64,000 nucleotides of DNA from Vavraia culicis subsp. floridensis (taxonomy: Eukaryota; Microsporidia; Pleistophoridae), in assembly GCF_000192795.1 (NCBI RefSeq), contig NW_007360612.1, positions 61,438 through 125,437 on the forward strand, given 5' to 3'. Shown here one piece after another: positions 1 to 9,954 of this stretch. The notes beneath the pieces were generated by a model. It ran no database searches. It saw only the letters and a list, made by a program, of their open reading frames with translations, and was not told where the DNA came from. Within the stretch, counting starts at the first letter, position 1. Each line of letters opens with the position of its first letter. Position numbers and translations under genes: made by a program.

Positions 1-1784
1 TCTCTGCTCCCATGCTTTTTCCTCACACACACGTAGTGCTTCTTTATCACCACGTTGAAATAAAATGCAAGGCTAAACTCTACGTACATCCCCTCCATCT
101 TCAGCAAACAGCTGTAATTGTCCTCACCAATCATCGTTTTGATATGGTGCAGCTTAAAGAACCTGTGTATTGCTTTGCCAAGCCTGTCTGAATTGTTAAC
201 GTTGTTGCAGCTTATACCGGTGAAAATGCCTTTCAACAGCGTATTTTGCACTTTTACCTTTGGCTGGACAATGTCCGTCATGGGAACGAGGTTTAGACGC
301 GGACAGTCGTTCTGCAAGACCACAATAAGCCTATGCAGAGTTTCCTTCCGGCTGCTGGTGGCCACCGACCGCGATAATTCCTTGTTGGCAAAGTGGTTTT
401 CCAACAAACGGTACATTTTGATGGTTGGACGAATGCACGAGAGCATCGAAACATCGTTAACACATGCCTGCATGTCCATCTCTGTGTTTTCGAAGGTCTT
501 TCCGCCCACTTTGCGCAGAACATGAATGAACTCCGGGCTAAAGGAGTGTGGTACCCGTGTCTTGGCAGTCACGGACGTGACAGTAGGGTTTATGTATGGA
601 TGGCTGTGTGTATATTGAGAGTCGTTTTCGCTCTTCGCATCCTTCTTTACATCCCGATTGCTTTCATTCAGCCACTCGCTTTTGAGCACGTCCCTCATAC
701 GGTAACGCTTCCTTGCATCGTTCTCAATCAGTCCTCTGACCAATTTACGCGCGCTGCCGGACACCTCTCTGTGAAACATAAATCGCCCTTTCTTTATCTT
801 GCTGTGCAGCACGCCGACGTCCTTGTCATCAAAAGGCAGTGTTCCCACGACCATTACATAGAGAACCACGCCAAGTGACCACATATCAACCTCTGGGCCC
901 GTGTACACTTTGCCCCTAAGCAGCTCGGGCGCAGCAAACTGCAGTGATCCACAAAACGTGCCCAGAAACTGCTTTGAGTCGTAGAAGTTGCTCAGCCCAA
1001 AGTCAATGATTTTGATATTTCCTCCTTTATCGATCAGAATGTTCTCAATTTTTAGATCGCGGTGGACAATTGCGTTAGAATGCATGAAATTCACGGCATC
1101 AACGATCTGCACGAAAAACTTCCTGGCGAGCGGCTCGTCAAGCACGCCGTTCTCACGAATGCAGCTGAGCAATGACTTGCCACTCACGTATTCATACACC
1201 ATGTAGAAGTGTAGATCGTTGTAGAAGAATGCATGTAGCTTTATTATGTGTGGATGAGAGGCGAGAGCTGTTATTATAGCCTCCCTGTAGATACGCTCTT
1301 CGCGTTTGCACCTGCTTTCCTTGTTGACAGAGTTGTATCGCAGGTTTCTGGGTATGATTTTGATGGCCACGTGCTGTCCCTCCTGTGATACAGCGAGTTT
1401 AACCTTTGAGAAACTGCCCTTTCCAAGCGTGCGCAGCAGCCTGTAGTTCTTGATACGCCGCTCGTTGAGCATCCTGTCCGCACACACGTAACCTCTCCTA
1501 TGCGTCTCGTCTTGAGCCGCGCTGCTGTTCCATTCCAGGCTGGACATGCCACTCTTGCCACCCTTTCTCTGATCGATACCGTCAGATCCTTCGTTCCTCA
1601 GTTTAGAATCCATGGTCCGGCATCTTCCCGAACAGTACTCATCCACACACTCGCCCTTGTATCCGCTCAAACGCTGCTGCTCCGCGTCCTCATGCTCAGT
1701 GTCAAGCCCGTTCTCCGTCTTGAGATTTTCGCTGTTTGTATCGTCGTATATTTCGTCAAGACTTGACGACGAGTTCGTGTGCAT
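1..1784 (-). CDS. KIN1: KIN1/MARK-type serine/threonine protein kinase (3' end cut by window edge)
   Basis: Read on the minus strand, the frame is open from an ATG at 1784 to the window edge, giving 594 codons without a stop. After an acidic, disordered N-terminus (about 1-110) comes a full kinase domain (about 113-372): glycine loop GKGSFSKV (121-128), the VAIK lysine (142), HRDLKIEN (241-248), DFGLSN (261-266) and a CGSLQFAAPELL activation segment. The last is close to the form typical of yeast Kin1/Kin2. The visible C-terminus (about 545-594) resembles the membrane-binding KA1 domain that ends this family, so only a few dozen residues should be missing. Kin1 kinases act at the cell cortex in polarity and exocytosis. 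There is no CCC directly before this ATG, so the exact start is less certain than the family call. A more distant MARK relative cannot be excluded. Confidence 0.85.
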   Translation of the reverse strand, partial: MHTNSSSSLDEIYDDTNSENLKTENGLDTEHEDAEQQRLSGYKGECVDEYCSGRCRTMDSKLRNEGSDGIDQRKGGKSGMSSLEWNSSAAQDETHRRGYVCADRMLNERRIKNYRLLRTLGKGSFSKVKLAVSQEGQHVAIKIIPRNLRYNSVNKESRCKREERIYREAIITALASHPHIIKLHAFFYNDLHFYMVYEYVSGKSLLSCIRENGVLDEPLARKFFVQIVDAVNFMHSNAIVHRDLKIENILIDKGGNIKIIDFGLSNFYDSKQFLGTFCGSLQFAAPELLRGKVYTGPEVDMWSLGVVLYVMVVGTLPFDDKDVGVLHSKIKKGRFMFHREVSGSARKLVRGLIENDARKRYRMRDVLKSEWLNESNRDVKKDAKSENDSQYTHSHPYINPTVTSVTAKTRVPHSFSPEFIHVLRKVGGKTFENTEMDMQACVNDVSMLSCIRPTIKMYRLLENHFANKELSRSVATSSRKETLHRLIVVLQNDCPRLNLVPMTDIVQPKVKVQNTLLKGIFTGISCNNVNNSDRLGKAIHRFFKLHHIKTMIGEDNYSCLLKMEGMYVEFSLAFYFNVVIKKHYVCVRKKHGSR

Positions 1785-2495
1785 CAAAGTGCGAGTGCCG
1801 ATTTTTTCTATTTTTGTACGTGCGCGCCACCAATCGTTTTAAAGGGAAAAGAGAAGTCTAATTAAGGAGAAGAGGGCCATTTATAGTTTTTAGAACATGA
1901 GATAAATTATTTAGCACGTATTCTCGGTGAGAGCACGGATCACATTTTATTACCCGTAAATGGGGTGGCAGCAACCTTCCTCGCCAGCACGATCACACCA
2001 AGCGGTTGCCTTCCTGTGCCGTAATGATACCAACAGCTTTAAAGTATTTAAATTGCATGTACGACCGGTATTTCAGTCACACACCACTCTATTTGCGATA
2101 CCGAGCCGTGTTTAACAGCTTATCACTCGGTTCTCATCCAATATTTTGTCTTATTAGCAAAATCCGGCATATTTCCCGCTCAGCGATTATTAGATCAGAA
2201 CTGCGAAGCTGCGATCTTTTTCAAAACACGTGCTCGCAAAAGCACCACCGCTTGGTATGACAGAGAAGCGATGTGTCCATGTGAACGACGAAAAGAGCGT
2301 TGGATAAGATATAACAGACAAAACAGCGTATTTATTACGATCAGATGGAAAAGACAAATTGAATGTCTGTTGCTGGCAAATTACTGATTAGTTGGGGTCT
2401 GACCAATAAAAATACATAGGGAGGGACAAAAATGATTGGATAAAACGTATAGCAGACGCATTAGCTTTACTGGTACCACAGACGGATAACGCGCT
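1785..2495. other. intergenic, KIN1 promoter side and AIG1-like 3' side
   Basis: No gene is supported here. The DNA just upstream of the KIN1 start (1785-1860) is the likely promoter of the kinase. The stretch next to 2495 is the 3' flank of the AIG1-like gene. An 84-codon open frame at 2006-2260 lacks similarity, a start signal and coding character. Confidence 0.5.
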
Positions 2496-3251
2496 CTATT
2501 TCCCGTTCTCGCTGCCCTCATTTTCTTGCCTTGCACCAAGTGCAGCTTGCCGTATCTGTCTCTGCTCGTTGTCCAAGTCTTCTCTTCCCGTGTCTGGCGC
2601 AGCCTGTTCGGTTGGCCTTGAATCATCGTGTTTATCGTTATCACGGTGCCCGCGTATCCTACGCACGATCGAGATAAAAATGTGCGATGCTGTGATACCT
2701 ATCAACGTGTAAAAGAGGAAGTAAACCATTCTTACCGATGAACTCATATTATCTAGCATGGGATAGGGCCATACACCGTTAGACTTGGACAGATATGCTG
2801 CCCAGATGTAATACGAGATGGGAACCATTGCGAATGTACACGGAGACAGCTGAAATGCTGTCAAGTCAATATAGAATGCCTCGATGATGAGCGCAGCAAG
2901 CGGCAGAGCATGGTACACGACATCCATGTAGAACGGCAACAGCGCATCCACCTCAGGTATCGGGCGCATCAAACTCGCAGGATTTGTGAAGTAAAAGAAC
3001 CAGAACGTGATGGATATTGTAAATTCGGTTGCAAGTGCAATGGGATAAAAGAAGTTATGTGCTCTCTTGTACTTGAGAATACCTAGAAGAAGAGTGAAAA
3101 TGGTCAATTGAACACCGATGATGGTGAGGAACTGATTGCGCCCACCCTTCTGCGAGTTGAAATGATCTGCAAGAGCCTTTGGAATGGATGCATCGGTGAG
3201 CGAGTACAGGAGGAGCAGAATTGACAGCACGTGGAATGTCAGAACCAACAT
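2496..3251 (-). CDS. AIG1/FAR-17a-like multi-pass membrane protein (putative lipid hydrolase)
   Basis: 251 residues with about six hydrophobic segments and a polar, acidic C-terminal tail (about 208-251). The pattern matches the AIG1/ADTRP (FAR-17a) family. A GG-x-x-x-FLT stretch contains T43, a histidine lies at 114 inside a hydrophobic helix followed by an IIEAF motif, and a GVWPYPML motif follows before the last helices. In human AIG1 and ADTRP a threonine and a histidine in equivalent places form the catalytic pair that hydrolyses fatty acid esters of hydroxy fatty acids. Both residues seem kept here, so an ER-type membrane lipid hydrolase is the best guess; the substrate cannot be read from sequence. 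CCCC lies one base before the ATG and an AAAAATTTT tract about 16 nt further out, which supports this start. Confidence 0.65.
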   Translation of the reverse strand: MLVLTFHVLSILLLLYSLTDASIPKALADHFNSQKGGRNQFLTIIGVQLTIFTLLLGILKYKRAHNFFYPIALATEFTISITFWFFYFTNPASLMRPIPEVDALLPFYMDVVYHALPLAALIIEAFYIDLTAFQLSPCTFAMVPISYYIWAAYLSKSNGVWPYPMLDNMSSSVRMVYFLFYTLIGITASHIFISIVRRIRGHRDNDKHDDSRPTEQAAPDTGREDLDNEQRQIRQAALGARQENEGSENGK

Positions 3252-3795
3252 AGGGGCATGCTCATTTTAAAATTTTTGAGAACGTCTTGGGTATTTCCCA
3301 ACGAATACCTTCGTATTAAGGAAAATGGGCATATATTCGATCAGATATCCTGAAAAGATCGTTGCATGAGATGCCCGACCATAGGGTGAAGGCCAAACAT
3401 GTTGTTCCTGTGCTAGTAGACATTTCTGGCTGCAAACCTGCGCATATGTTTTTCACAAGAATGAGGCTATGCTCGTTGACCATATCAGGCTTAATTTTAG
3501 CAATTTGTTAATTTCATTTGATTAGCGTTATCAAGATGTTTAGGACAGTTTGATGAACAAATTTATCATTAGGCAGTGTACTATTCATGATTCCGACCTT
3601 TTGGAGCCCGAAGAAGCCGAAGCTATGTGTTTGCAGGTACGTGAATCAGAATCAAGTGTGTTGTGTTTAAAGTAACGAAATATGCCGAAATTATTTAATT
3701 ATAAAAATAAAATCGGCTTTTTTTGGACGATCAAGCCGATATAAAAAGCAGCGTTTGTTTTTGTGCATTTTTCAAGCTCAAAAAATTTTTACCCC
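3252..3795. other. divergent promoter region with a short possible ORF
   Basis: This region separates the AIG1-like gene (minus) from eS30 (plus), so it should hold both promoters. A 40-codon ORF at 3553-3675 (plus) has plausible codon composition but no CCC signal and no recognisable similarity. It is noted only as a possible peptide or upstream transcript. Confidence 0.45.
3740..3795 (+). promoter_or_regulatory. eS30 promoter: TATA-like box plus AAATTTTT-ACCCC start signal
   Basis: A TATAAAAA box at 3740-3747 lies about 50 nt upstream of the start codon. Directly before the ATG is a run of A and T followed by ACCCC (3780-3795). The same AAATTTTT-ACCC arrangement stands before beta-tubulin. 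CCC-like and AAATTT-like motifs at the 5' end of highly expressed genes are a known microsporidian signature. Their use here as transcription or start signals is inferred. Confidence 0.6.
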
Positions 3796-3975
3796 ATGGC
3801 GAAGAACATTCCTCTGAACAGAGCAGGTAAAGTAAGAAATCAAACGGCAAAGGTGCCTAAAAAAGAGAAAGAGAGGGCAAAGACAGGAAGAGCAAGACGT
3901 CGAGAGATGTACAATAGGAGAATGGAGCAGGGATTGTTCAAGAATGGTACCATGAGGTTTAATCCGCAGTTTTAA
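3796..3975 (+). CDS. RPS30: 40S ribosomal protein eS30
   Basis: 59 residues, the usual length of mature eS30. It keeps the RAGKVRNQT motif, the basic KKEKERAKTGRARRR centre and the YNRR motif that identify eS30, a small-subunit protein near the decoding centre. There is no ubiquitin-like FUBI fusion as in animals. The frame could start at 3763, but the second methionine at 3796 is chosen because ACCCC sits immediately in front of it and because the shorter protein aligns end to end with eS30. An AATAAA-like sequence overlaps the stop region and is a probable polyadenylation signal. Confidence 0.92.
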   Translation: MAKNIPLNRAGKVRNQTAKVPKKEKERAKTGRARRREMYNRRMEQGLFKNGTMRFNPQF

Positions 3976-4592
3976 TAAATTTATTTGGTTTGAGCTGGAG
4001 ATTGCAGGACGGCACAGCATTTTGTCTGAGCTGAGCCCTGCTCATGGTAAGCATTTGCTTTTACACATGGTATGTGTTTGCGCAGCATGTTATCTCGAAC
4101 CTGTTCAAAGCATAATCAGGTGTGTCTTCCTGCTCAAAAATTGTAATGTACTCGCATACAGGAGTTTAAAAAAACTTTTGCTAAATCCCCAATAGTTTCT
4201 ATGAGCAAGTTTTATGTGAGCCTTACAAGACGATTCTTACAGCTGAAAAATGCCACAGGGTCATGGCACGGATTACACATTAAAAATGCGGTTATCTATC
4301 TTCTCATGTTCAACATGCGCAAAGCACGCTTTTCTGCCCGCTGACCTGGTTCACGGTGGAAATTAGTGCGTCAACCCGTACAGAAATCTAAACCAGACAC
4401 TACCACGAGTGATAATAGTTTGCAAAAGAAAGCGCTTCTGGCCCTGACACGGGACGAGTAAGCAAGCATCAATCACAAGGCAAGAGGGAACCTAAAACTG
4501 CATCGTACATTGATCGATAAATGACAATTACGGTACGATAAATCTACGAAATTAACTTTATTGCTACATCACGCATCTGTAAATCTCACCGC
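3976..4592. other. intergenic with one short candidate ORF (4201-4344, +)
   Basis: No firm gene. A 47-codon ORF at 4201-4344 (plus) starts 14 nt after CCCC, the signal seen before real genes here. It encodes a basic peptide with a short hydrophobic segment near its C-terminus and resembles nothing I recognise. Treat it as a candidate small gene. Confidence 0.3.
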
Positions 4593-6752
4593 TTACCTAA
4601 CCTGGCTTGACTGCTCAATATGTTTAAATATTTGATGAACAGCGCGACACATCATTTCCATAATTTTCAGTTGATCAGCGTTAATTTTATGGTAAAAGCT
4701 AATATCGCGATACGCGCTGAATGACCTTAGAAACTGATGTGCCGTAAGACTTTGGCAGTCACCTGCAAGACAAATTTCGATATATGTGACTCGGTCACCC
4801 ACCTCTTCCACAAATTGGGTCATAAAACGGATAATTTTTATGAATTGACTAAGGTCTTCCATACGAATCTGATCCTTTAAGAGCAAACTCATCATTAAAT
4901 ACTGACCAACGCAAACCAAATCTTTCATCGCTTGGCAGTACTCCGGTGATAAAATCGTTGCACGATCTAACAGTCCGATGTTTTTGTTTGCTGACAAGTC
5001 TTCTAACACCAAACATCTTTTTTCTACCATTTTACTTCTCATCTTCTCGTATTCTGGGATGGCAGCCAGATCGCTATCAAGAACGTTCAACGAAATTGTC
5101 ATCGCTGATAAGGCTTTCTCCTCATTTTCTACAAAACTACCGTAACTCATATTTTCCTCCGTATTTAGCATATTCCGAAGCAATGTGCAAACTTTAGTAC
5201 TGAAAACACACTTTTCATTACTTAGCACGCAATCACATTCCATATTCAATATCCTTTGGTCATAGGCATCTAATAAATCTTCTAGATTCTGAGTCTGCGT
5301 CTTTGGATCACCAGGTGATTCCACAGTTGTGTACCTATCCCCTGGCATTGACTGAACAGCCAAGAGCGAATCGACATCAGGTTTTGTAAGGCTTTGCTGC
5401 CTGGAAAACAGCATTGGTTCCAAGCACTCAATCGTTTCCTGGCCACTCGTCAATACATCCTTTTCCGAAGCACATGTCACAGTTTTCTCCTCTTGCGCAT
5501 GCGGGAATCGTCGTTGTTCTACCCCATCGTTGATTTCGTCACATCCACTCGTCATGTTATTCCATCGGAACAACGATTTTACTGGAATGGGTTTGATCCG
5601 TTGTTCAACACTCCTTGAGACTGCTCGTAATTTCTGTTTGAGAGGATGCTTTTCTATAGAAGGCAAAAGGGACGTACGCGCCCTGTTCATAACTCTCGAT
5701 TGAGCAAATAAATTAGTACTCGATTCACGAGATATCGGTAACTTCACGAACTGCTGTCTTTTTTTGAGGGTGTTTTGCTCTGTGTCACGTGCCTCTACAA
5801 TCATTCTCGCATTCAAACTTTCATAACTTGTGCCAGCACCAGTTTCGTGCCCATCCAATTTCGTGTATAATCCGGTCATCGGCAGCTTGCCATGATCGTA
5901 CAAGAGCTGTATTAGCTTCTTTTCGCATACCTCTTCGTCAACCGAGCTATGTTCAGTTGCTTCGTCTGATGTTAACTCATTGTCCGCTGTGCACCACGAT
6001 TCAGTGCTTGATGTACTATTGCTTGCCATAAATTGGCATTCAAATCGCTCCTTGATCACTTGCACTGGATCATCAACCACATGTTCCTTGTTTATGAACT
6101 TCTCGCCAAGTTCTTCAAATGTACCAGCACCACCTATTTCATTAGTTTCTTGTTGATGCTCAAGCACATCCTGCGACTTTGCTAGGTTCAAATCCATCGA
6201 ATCACAGCTTTTTTTCGTTTCCGTGAAGTCTGTACGAGGACGTGTAGTACTAAATGCATCCTCTAACGCTGAATGGTTCAGTTTTAAGCATGGTTGCAAT
6301 TTGTTTAGCGGAGAACCGCGATGAATCATCTTGTCTTGGCATTCAGCGTTCGCTATCTGGTTGAGATTACCGCTGCGTTCAATTTCTTGCCTCTTGTCCA
6401 ACTCCTGTTTTCTTACCAAGGTTTCACTGGTGTCTGTCCCTGGCATAATTGGTAAAAACATCTGTGGACGAGCAAAATTTAGTGCTTGAACATAGCCACA
6501 TGCAGCAGCGACCAAGTTTTCATAGGCAGAATTTATGTAAGGGAAGCACAAATTACCCAAAGGAACATGTTGCATTGCTGTTCTGTACGGTAACTCGACT
6601 ACTATTCCATCACGGGTACGTATTCTAGTGGTCATCTCTACTGTCTCAAAGTCATCAGACAAGAGGGCAGCATTGGCCTCGTTGGGGTGCTGGTGATACG
6701 GAGCCGCACATAGAGAATGCATCATGTTGATGAACAAAGGAAACATGGCCAT
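4593..6752 (-). CDS. large putative secreted protein, microsporidia-specific (719 aa)
   Basis: 719 residues. The first 16-18 residues are hydrophobic and end in an Ala-Ala site, like a secretory signal peptide. The middle (about 100-470) is polar, acidic and probably disordered. The last about 230 residues are rich in hydrophobic heptads, suggesting an alpha-helical bundle, with cysteines scattered in the helical part. No known domain is recognised. The layout (signal peptide, disordered centre, helical C-terminus) is the same as in the proteins at 21582-23186 and 26926-28569, so the three may form one fast-evolving family. The ATG is preceded by a CCACTCAAA context, a weak form of the start signal. 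A secreted or wall/host-directed role is inference from the signal peptide only. Confidence 0.6.
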   Translation of the reverse strand: MAMFPLFINMMHSLCAAPYHQHPNEANAALLSDDFETVEMTTRIRTRDGIVVELPYRTAMQHVPLGNLCFPYINSAYENLVAAACGYVQALNFARPQMFLPIMPGTDTSETLVRKQELDKRQEIERSGNLNQIANAECQDKMIHRGSPLNKLQPCLKLNHSALEDAFSTTRPRTDFTETKKSCDSMDLNLAKSQDVLEHQQETNEIGGAGTFEELGEKFINKEHVVDDPVQVIKERFECQFMASNSTSSTESWCTADNELTSDEATEHSSVDEEVCEKKLIQLLYDHGKLPMTGLYTKLDGHETGAGTSYESLNARMIVEARDTEQNTLKKRQQFVKLPISRESSTNLFAQSRVMNRARTSLLPSIEKHPLKQKLRAVSRSVEQRIKPIPVKSLFRWNNMTSGCDEINDGVEQRRFPHAQEEKTVTCASEKDVLTSGQETIECLEPMLFSRQQSLTKPDVDSLLAVQSMPGDRYTTVESPGDPKTQTQNLEDLLDAYDQRILNMECDCVLSNEKCVFSTKVCTLLRNMLNTEENMSYGSFVENEEKALSAMTISLNVLDSDLAAIPEYEKMRSKMVEKRCLVLEDLSANKNIGLLDRATILSPEYCQAMKDLVCVGQYLMMSLLLKDQIRMEDLSQFIKIIRFMTQFVEEVGDRVTYIEICLAGDCQSLTAHQFLRSFSAYRDISFYHKINADQLKIMEMMCRAVHQIFKHIEQSSQVR

Positions 6753-7421
6753 TTTGAGTGGTTAGTTTAAATAATTTAGTAATTTTCCTTTTACCGCAGT
6801 AATAATTAAATTTTTGAGGAAAAAGGCATGGCAACACGTCAGCGGGAATATTTTGCTTTATCAACAGATTACATCAAGAAAAATTTGTGGTAGCGCTGTG
6901 TTTTAATGAAAATATCCGGTGACTTTGCATTTAGTACAAGTAGCTTACTTGCAGCAATTCGATATTGTTATGAATTATTTACCACCATACAAGGAAGAAC
7001 CTTTGTACTGTGTACTGGTAGAGGTGCAACACTATGAATGAGGCGTAAATCACCCACAACTAGATTAACGCGTTAAATAGGTGCGATATAGCCTTTTTCA
7101 GTTAGAGAGCACTTCTCTGAGCTGTTATACGGCTGCCTTGCTGTTAGAATTTTCTGTGCAATAGTTCGAAAAAGCGTGTTATCAAAATCGGCTCTTTTGC
7201 CAAACGAATCAAAAAGGTAAATTATGACGCAATTGAGAACATTCGGGTACATGGGAAGAACAGCAGATGCTTGAACATGTATCAGAAGATCCGCTCCAAA
7301 TACTGCGTAAGCTGCAGTTAGAGCTCAATCAGCCATTTTAAGTAAATCAATATTATTTATTTTTGAATAAGTAGTGCATGACGTGACCAAACGTGCGAAG
7401 CAATGCCGGCTGCAATGACCA
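6753..7421. other. intergenic with coding-like fragments
   Basis: No intact gene. On the plus strand around 7150-7342 two frames read without stops for 30-55 codons and look codon-like, one ending at 7342 just before an AT-rich stretch. Neither has a start codon with a CCC signal. They could be remnants of a decayed gene. The left part (6753-6850) is the promoter side of the 719-residue protein. Confidence 0.3.
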
Positions 7422-9068
7422 TCACTTTGTGTCTTTTTTAGGTGGCTTTGTCTCTACATAGGTAAATTTTAATTTTGTGACGCATTCGTGCACAAAAAGG
7501 GCAAATTTGTCTTTCCGCTCAACAATTGTCCCGGTTTCTTGGTACGGGCAGCTGAGAGTTATTCCGATGGTAAATTTCATTTTTTCCTTGGATATTATCT
7601 CAAAATTGTTGATGCTGAACTCCTCATGGTATTTCGTAGGGTTATCGAGCAGAAACGTGGTTATCATTTCTTTGAGTTTGTCAAGCTTGCTGTAGTCATC
7701 GTACGTGAAGCAGTAGGGGAATGTTGCCGTAACGTGCGTGGACTTCCGCAAATTTTTTATGCTATGGTTTCTGAGCAGCTCATTTGGGAAGGTTTCATAC
7801 CGGCTGTCGGACAGCAGCGTGCTGTAGAGCAGGCCGAGGTCCGCGACAAGGTACGTCTTGCCATCTATCTCAATGATATCGCCTATATCAAACGGCCTTA
7901 TAAAGAACACAAAGATCAACGACTGGAAGGTGTCGCTCACCAACTTAGAAAACGCGAAGGAGAGCGAAAGTATGAGAGCGCCAAGCGATTTCAAAAAATT
8001 TCTGAACTCAGATTGCGCACCAAGAATGATGAACACCAAGAAGAACAGTCCCGGAAAGATAACGACCGACAATATACAGTCAAATTTGTAGATATTGTAG
8101 GTGTTTTGGACAAGTGCAGCATCAAGCTGCTTTTTTTCTTTGAGCAGCGAGTTGTACCGCTTGGTAAATTCTTCTCTGGTAACCTCGTTGTTTTCGTCAA
8201 TGTCAAACAGTTCAAAAATTTTTGTGCCGTCGTTTGCACCGAAGAACTTTCTGAAATCACCGAGTGTGAGCACCTCCTTGTCCATGCGCATCGAATCGAA
8301 AATCACGTTGCTCCATTCTGTTTCATCTCCGTTCGGCTCTGTGCCTGTGATGTTGTTGATGTTCTGCAGGTACTGAACAATCATCTTGTTCTTCGCGATC
8401 CGATTCTTGTAGTACTGGAAGTGTATCCGGTGGTTGATGTACTGCAGAAAGGCTCTCTTTGCAAGCAACGTGGTGCACAGCAGCAGCATTGCAAAGATTA
8501 TGTTTTCGTACTTTCTCTCGATATAATCCTGAAACTTGATTTTGTTGATTTTTTCCTCTTTCACTTCCGGCTCGCTGTCGGAGACCTGCGAGGGATCCTT
8601 AGGAACGATGACTGGCTGACTGTCTGGTGCTGTTATAACCGGCATAGGCGAAAAGATGTTCTTTATCGATACTACCAGCACGAGCATCACCAAGTAAAAG
8701 CCAAGACACAGCGTGATACGCAGCAGCATCATGTTCTGATCGAGAAGATACGCTAGAAAGCTTGGCTCCTTACCCGTTGGATCAATTACCCGTGCCAACA
8801 TGAGCAGCATCGCGTTAACCATAGAGAAAAAGAACACTACGACACACACGTGCCAGCAAACGTGGTATAAATCGGTGTTTTTTCCGAACACGTCCTTGTT
8901 CATGTACACTCCTACGGCAAAAACGAATGATGCTACCGTCAGGATCGTTGAAAGTACGATCCAAACCAAATTCACAGGCTTCCTGCTCAAAATCCTGCCA
9001 GTTTTTTGCTCTGAATCTTCGCTGAGTATTTCATTTATATTCTTGACCCTCTGCTCCTTCAAGTTCAT
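7422..9068 (-). CDS. EF-hand MscS-type mechanosensitive ion channel, paralogue 1
   Basis: 548 residues: several N-terminal membrane helices (about 33-53, 70-92, 113-135, 188-203), an EF-hand loop with D289, D291, N293 and E300 (DIDENNEVTREE), two more hydrophobic stretches (about 333-350 and 362-390) and an MscS core whose signature is FFIRPFDIGDIIEIDG (388-403). This order is that of the eukaryotic EF-hand MscS channels of fungi (Msy1/Msy2 type), which release ions on membrane stretch and are tuned by calcium. In a parasite that faces osmotic shock during spore germination such a channel is plausible, but the location is not shown by sequence. CCC lies 6 nt upstream of the ATG. A paralogue is encoded at 14999-16732 on the other strand. 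A 422-codon open frame on the opposite strand is a shadow. Confidence 0.85.
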   Translation of the reverse strand: MNLKEQRVKNINEILSEDSEQKTGRILSRKPVNLVWIVLSTILTVASFVFAVGVYMNKDVFGKNTDLYHVCWHVCVVVFFFSMVNAMLLMLARVIDPTGKEPSFLAYLLDQNMMLLRITLCLGFYLVMLVLVVSIKNIFSPMPVITAPDSQPVIVPKDPSQVSDSEPEVKEEKINKIKFQDYIERKYENIIFAMLLLCTTLLAKRAFLQYINHRIHFQYYKNRIAKNKMIVQYLQNINNITGTEPNGDETEWSNVIFDSMRMDKEVLTLGDFRKFFGANDGTKIFELFDIDENNEVTREEFTKRYNSLLKEKKQLDAALVQNTYNIYKFDCILSVVIFPGLFFLVFIILGAQSEFRNFLKSLGALILSLSFAFSKLVSDTFQSLIFVFFIRPFDIGDIIEIDGKTYLVADLGLLYSTLLSDSRYETFPNELLRNHSIKNLRKSTHVTATFPYCFTYDDYSKLDKLKEMITTFLLDNPTKYHEEFSINNFEIISKEKMKFTIGITLSCPYQETGTIVERKDKFALFVHECVTKLKFTYVETKPPKKDTK

Positions 9069-9954
9069 CGAATGGGTGGCATTGCCAACACGGCTTTACT
9101 TGCAGAAAGGAGTCATCGGGATTTGTGCACCAGATGATTGGTTGCAGCATTCGTTGAATAGAAAATGTTGAAAGAAGGACAAAGTTCAAAAGTTGTACGG
9201 TTGAGGAAGATGTGCTATTTATTTTTATATGATTAATTCAAATGGGTATACCTGACCGGTTCACAGCTTTTCCAGAAAATATGCCGTATATTGAACTGAA
9301 GCTTTATTTCGGTACGTGATAACATGCAACGAAGTGCTACACCATTACCGGGATCTGTACCGGTAGGAACATGCAGAATAATTTTTGGCAACGAAGTTAA
9401 GGCTGCAATCTTTGCGATAGGAAGAAGAACGTGATACGATCAAATTCATTTTTTACCAAAGTTGTTTTGTCTTCTACAACGGCGCGCGATGAAAGGATAA
9501 TAGGTGTGCTACAGCACGTATTCATCATGTGATAGATGTGATGATCAGCATGCACTCCGTTTTACGGTACTATTGTCCACAAAATGTTCGAAACTGTCGG
9601 TAAGAGCTTTTAGCACTAGAATTGGCAATTTCTTTGATATTCTTACCAAATGAACACGCCGTTCCTGACCAAACGCAACAACTTCCCTAAAAAGATCTCA
9701 TTCAACATTCTACACCACTATAAACAGTTTTGTTCATTCTCAACGGTACCTGATCAAATGTAAAAATTTAGCACATCATCTCCACTGTATCGGCATATAA
9801 TGCTGCTCTTCATCTTTAGATGGATGGCATGGCAATAAAATACCAACGATTTTACACCATTTCGATTGCGCAGCGCATTAATAACAGATACTAAATTTTA
9901 GAGAAGCACGGGCAAACCACGAATATTGTTGGAGTGTGTGATGATAGTTAAAAT
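9069..9954. other. intergenic, no gene seen
   Basis: Moderately AT-rich DNA with no open frame that has a start signal or recognisable product. The side next to 9068 should hold the channel promoter and the side next to 9955 the 3' end of the Rad51-like gene. Confidence 0.5.

Noticed and set aside
7488..8756. 422-codon open frame on the plus strand
   Set aside because: It lies exactly opposite the EF-hand MscS gene, has no start signal and its codon pattern is the complement of the channel.
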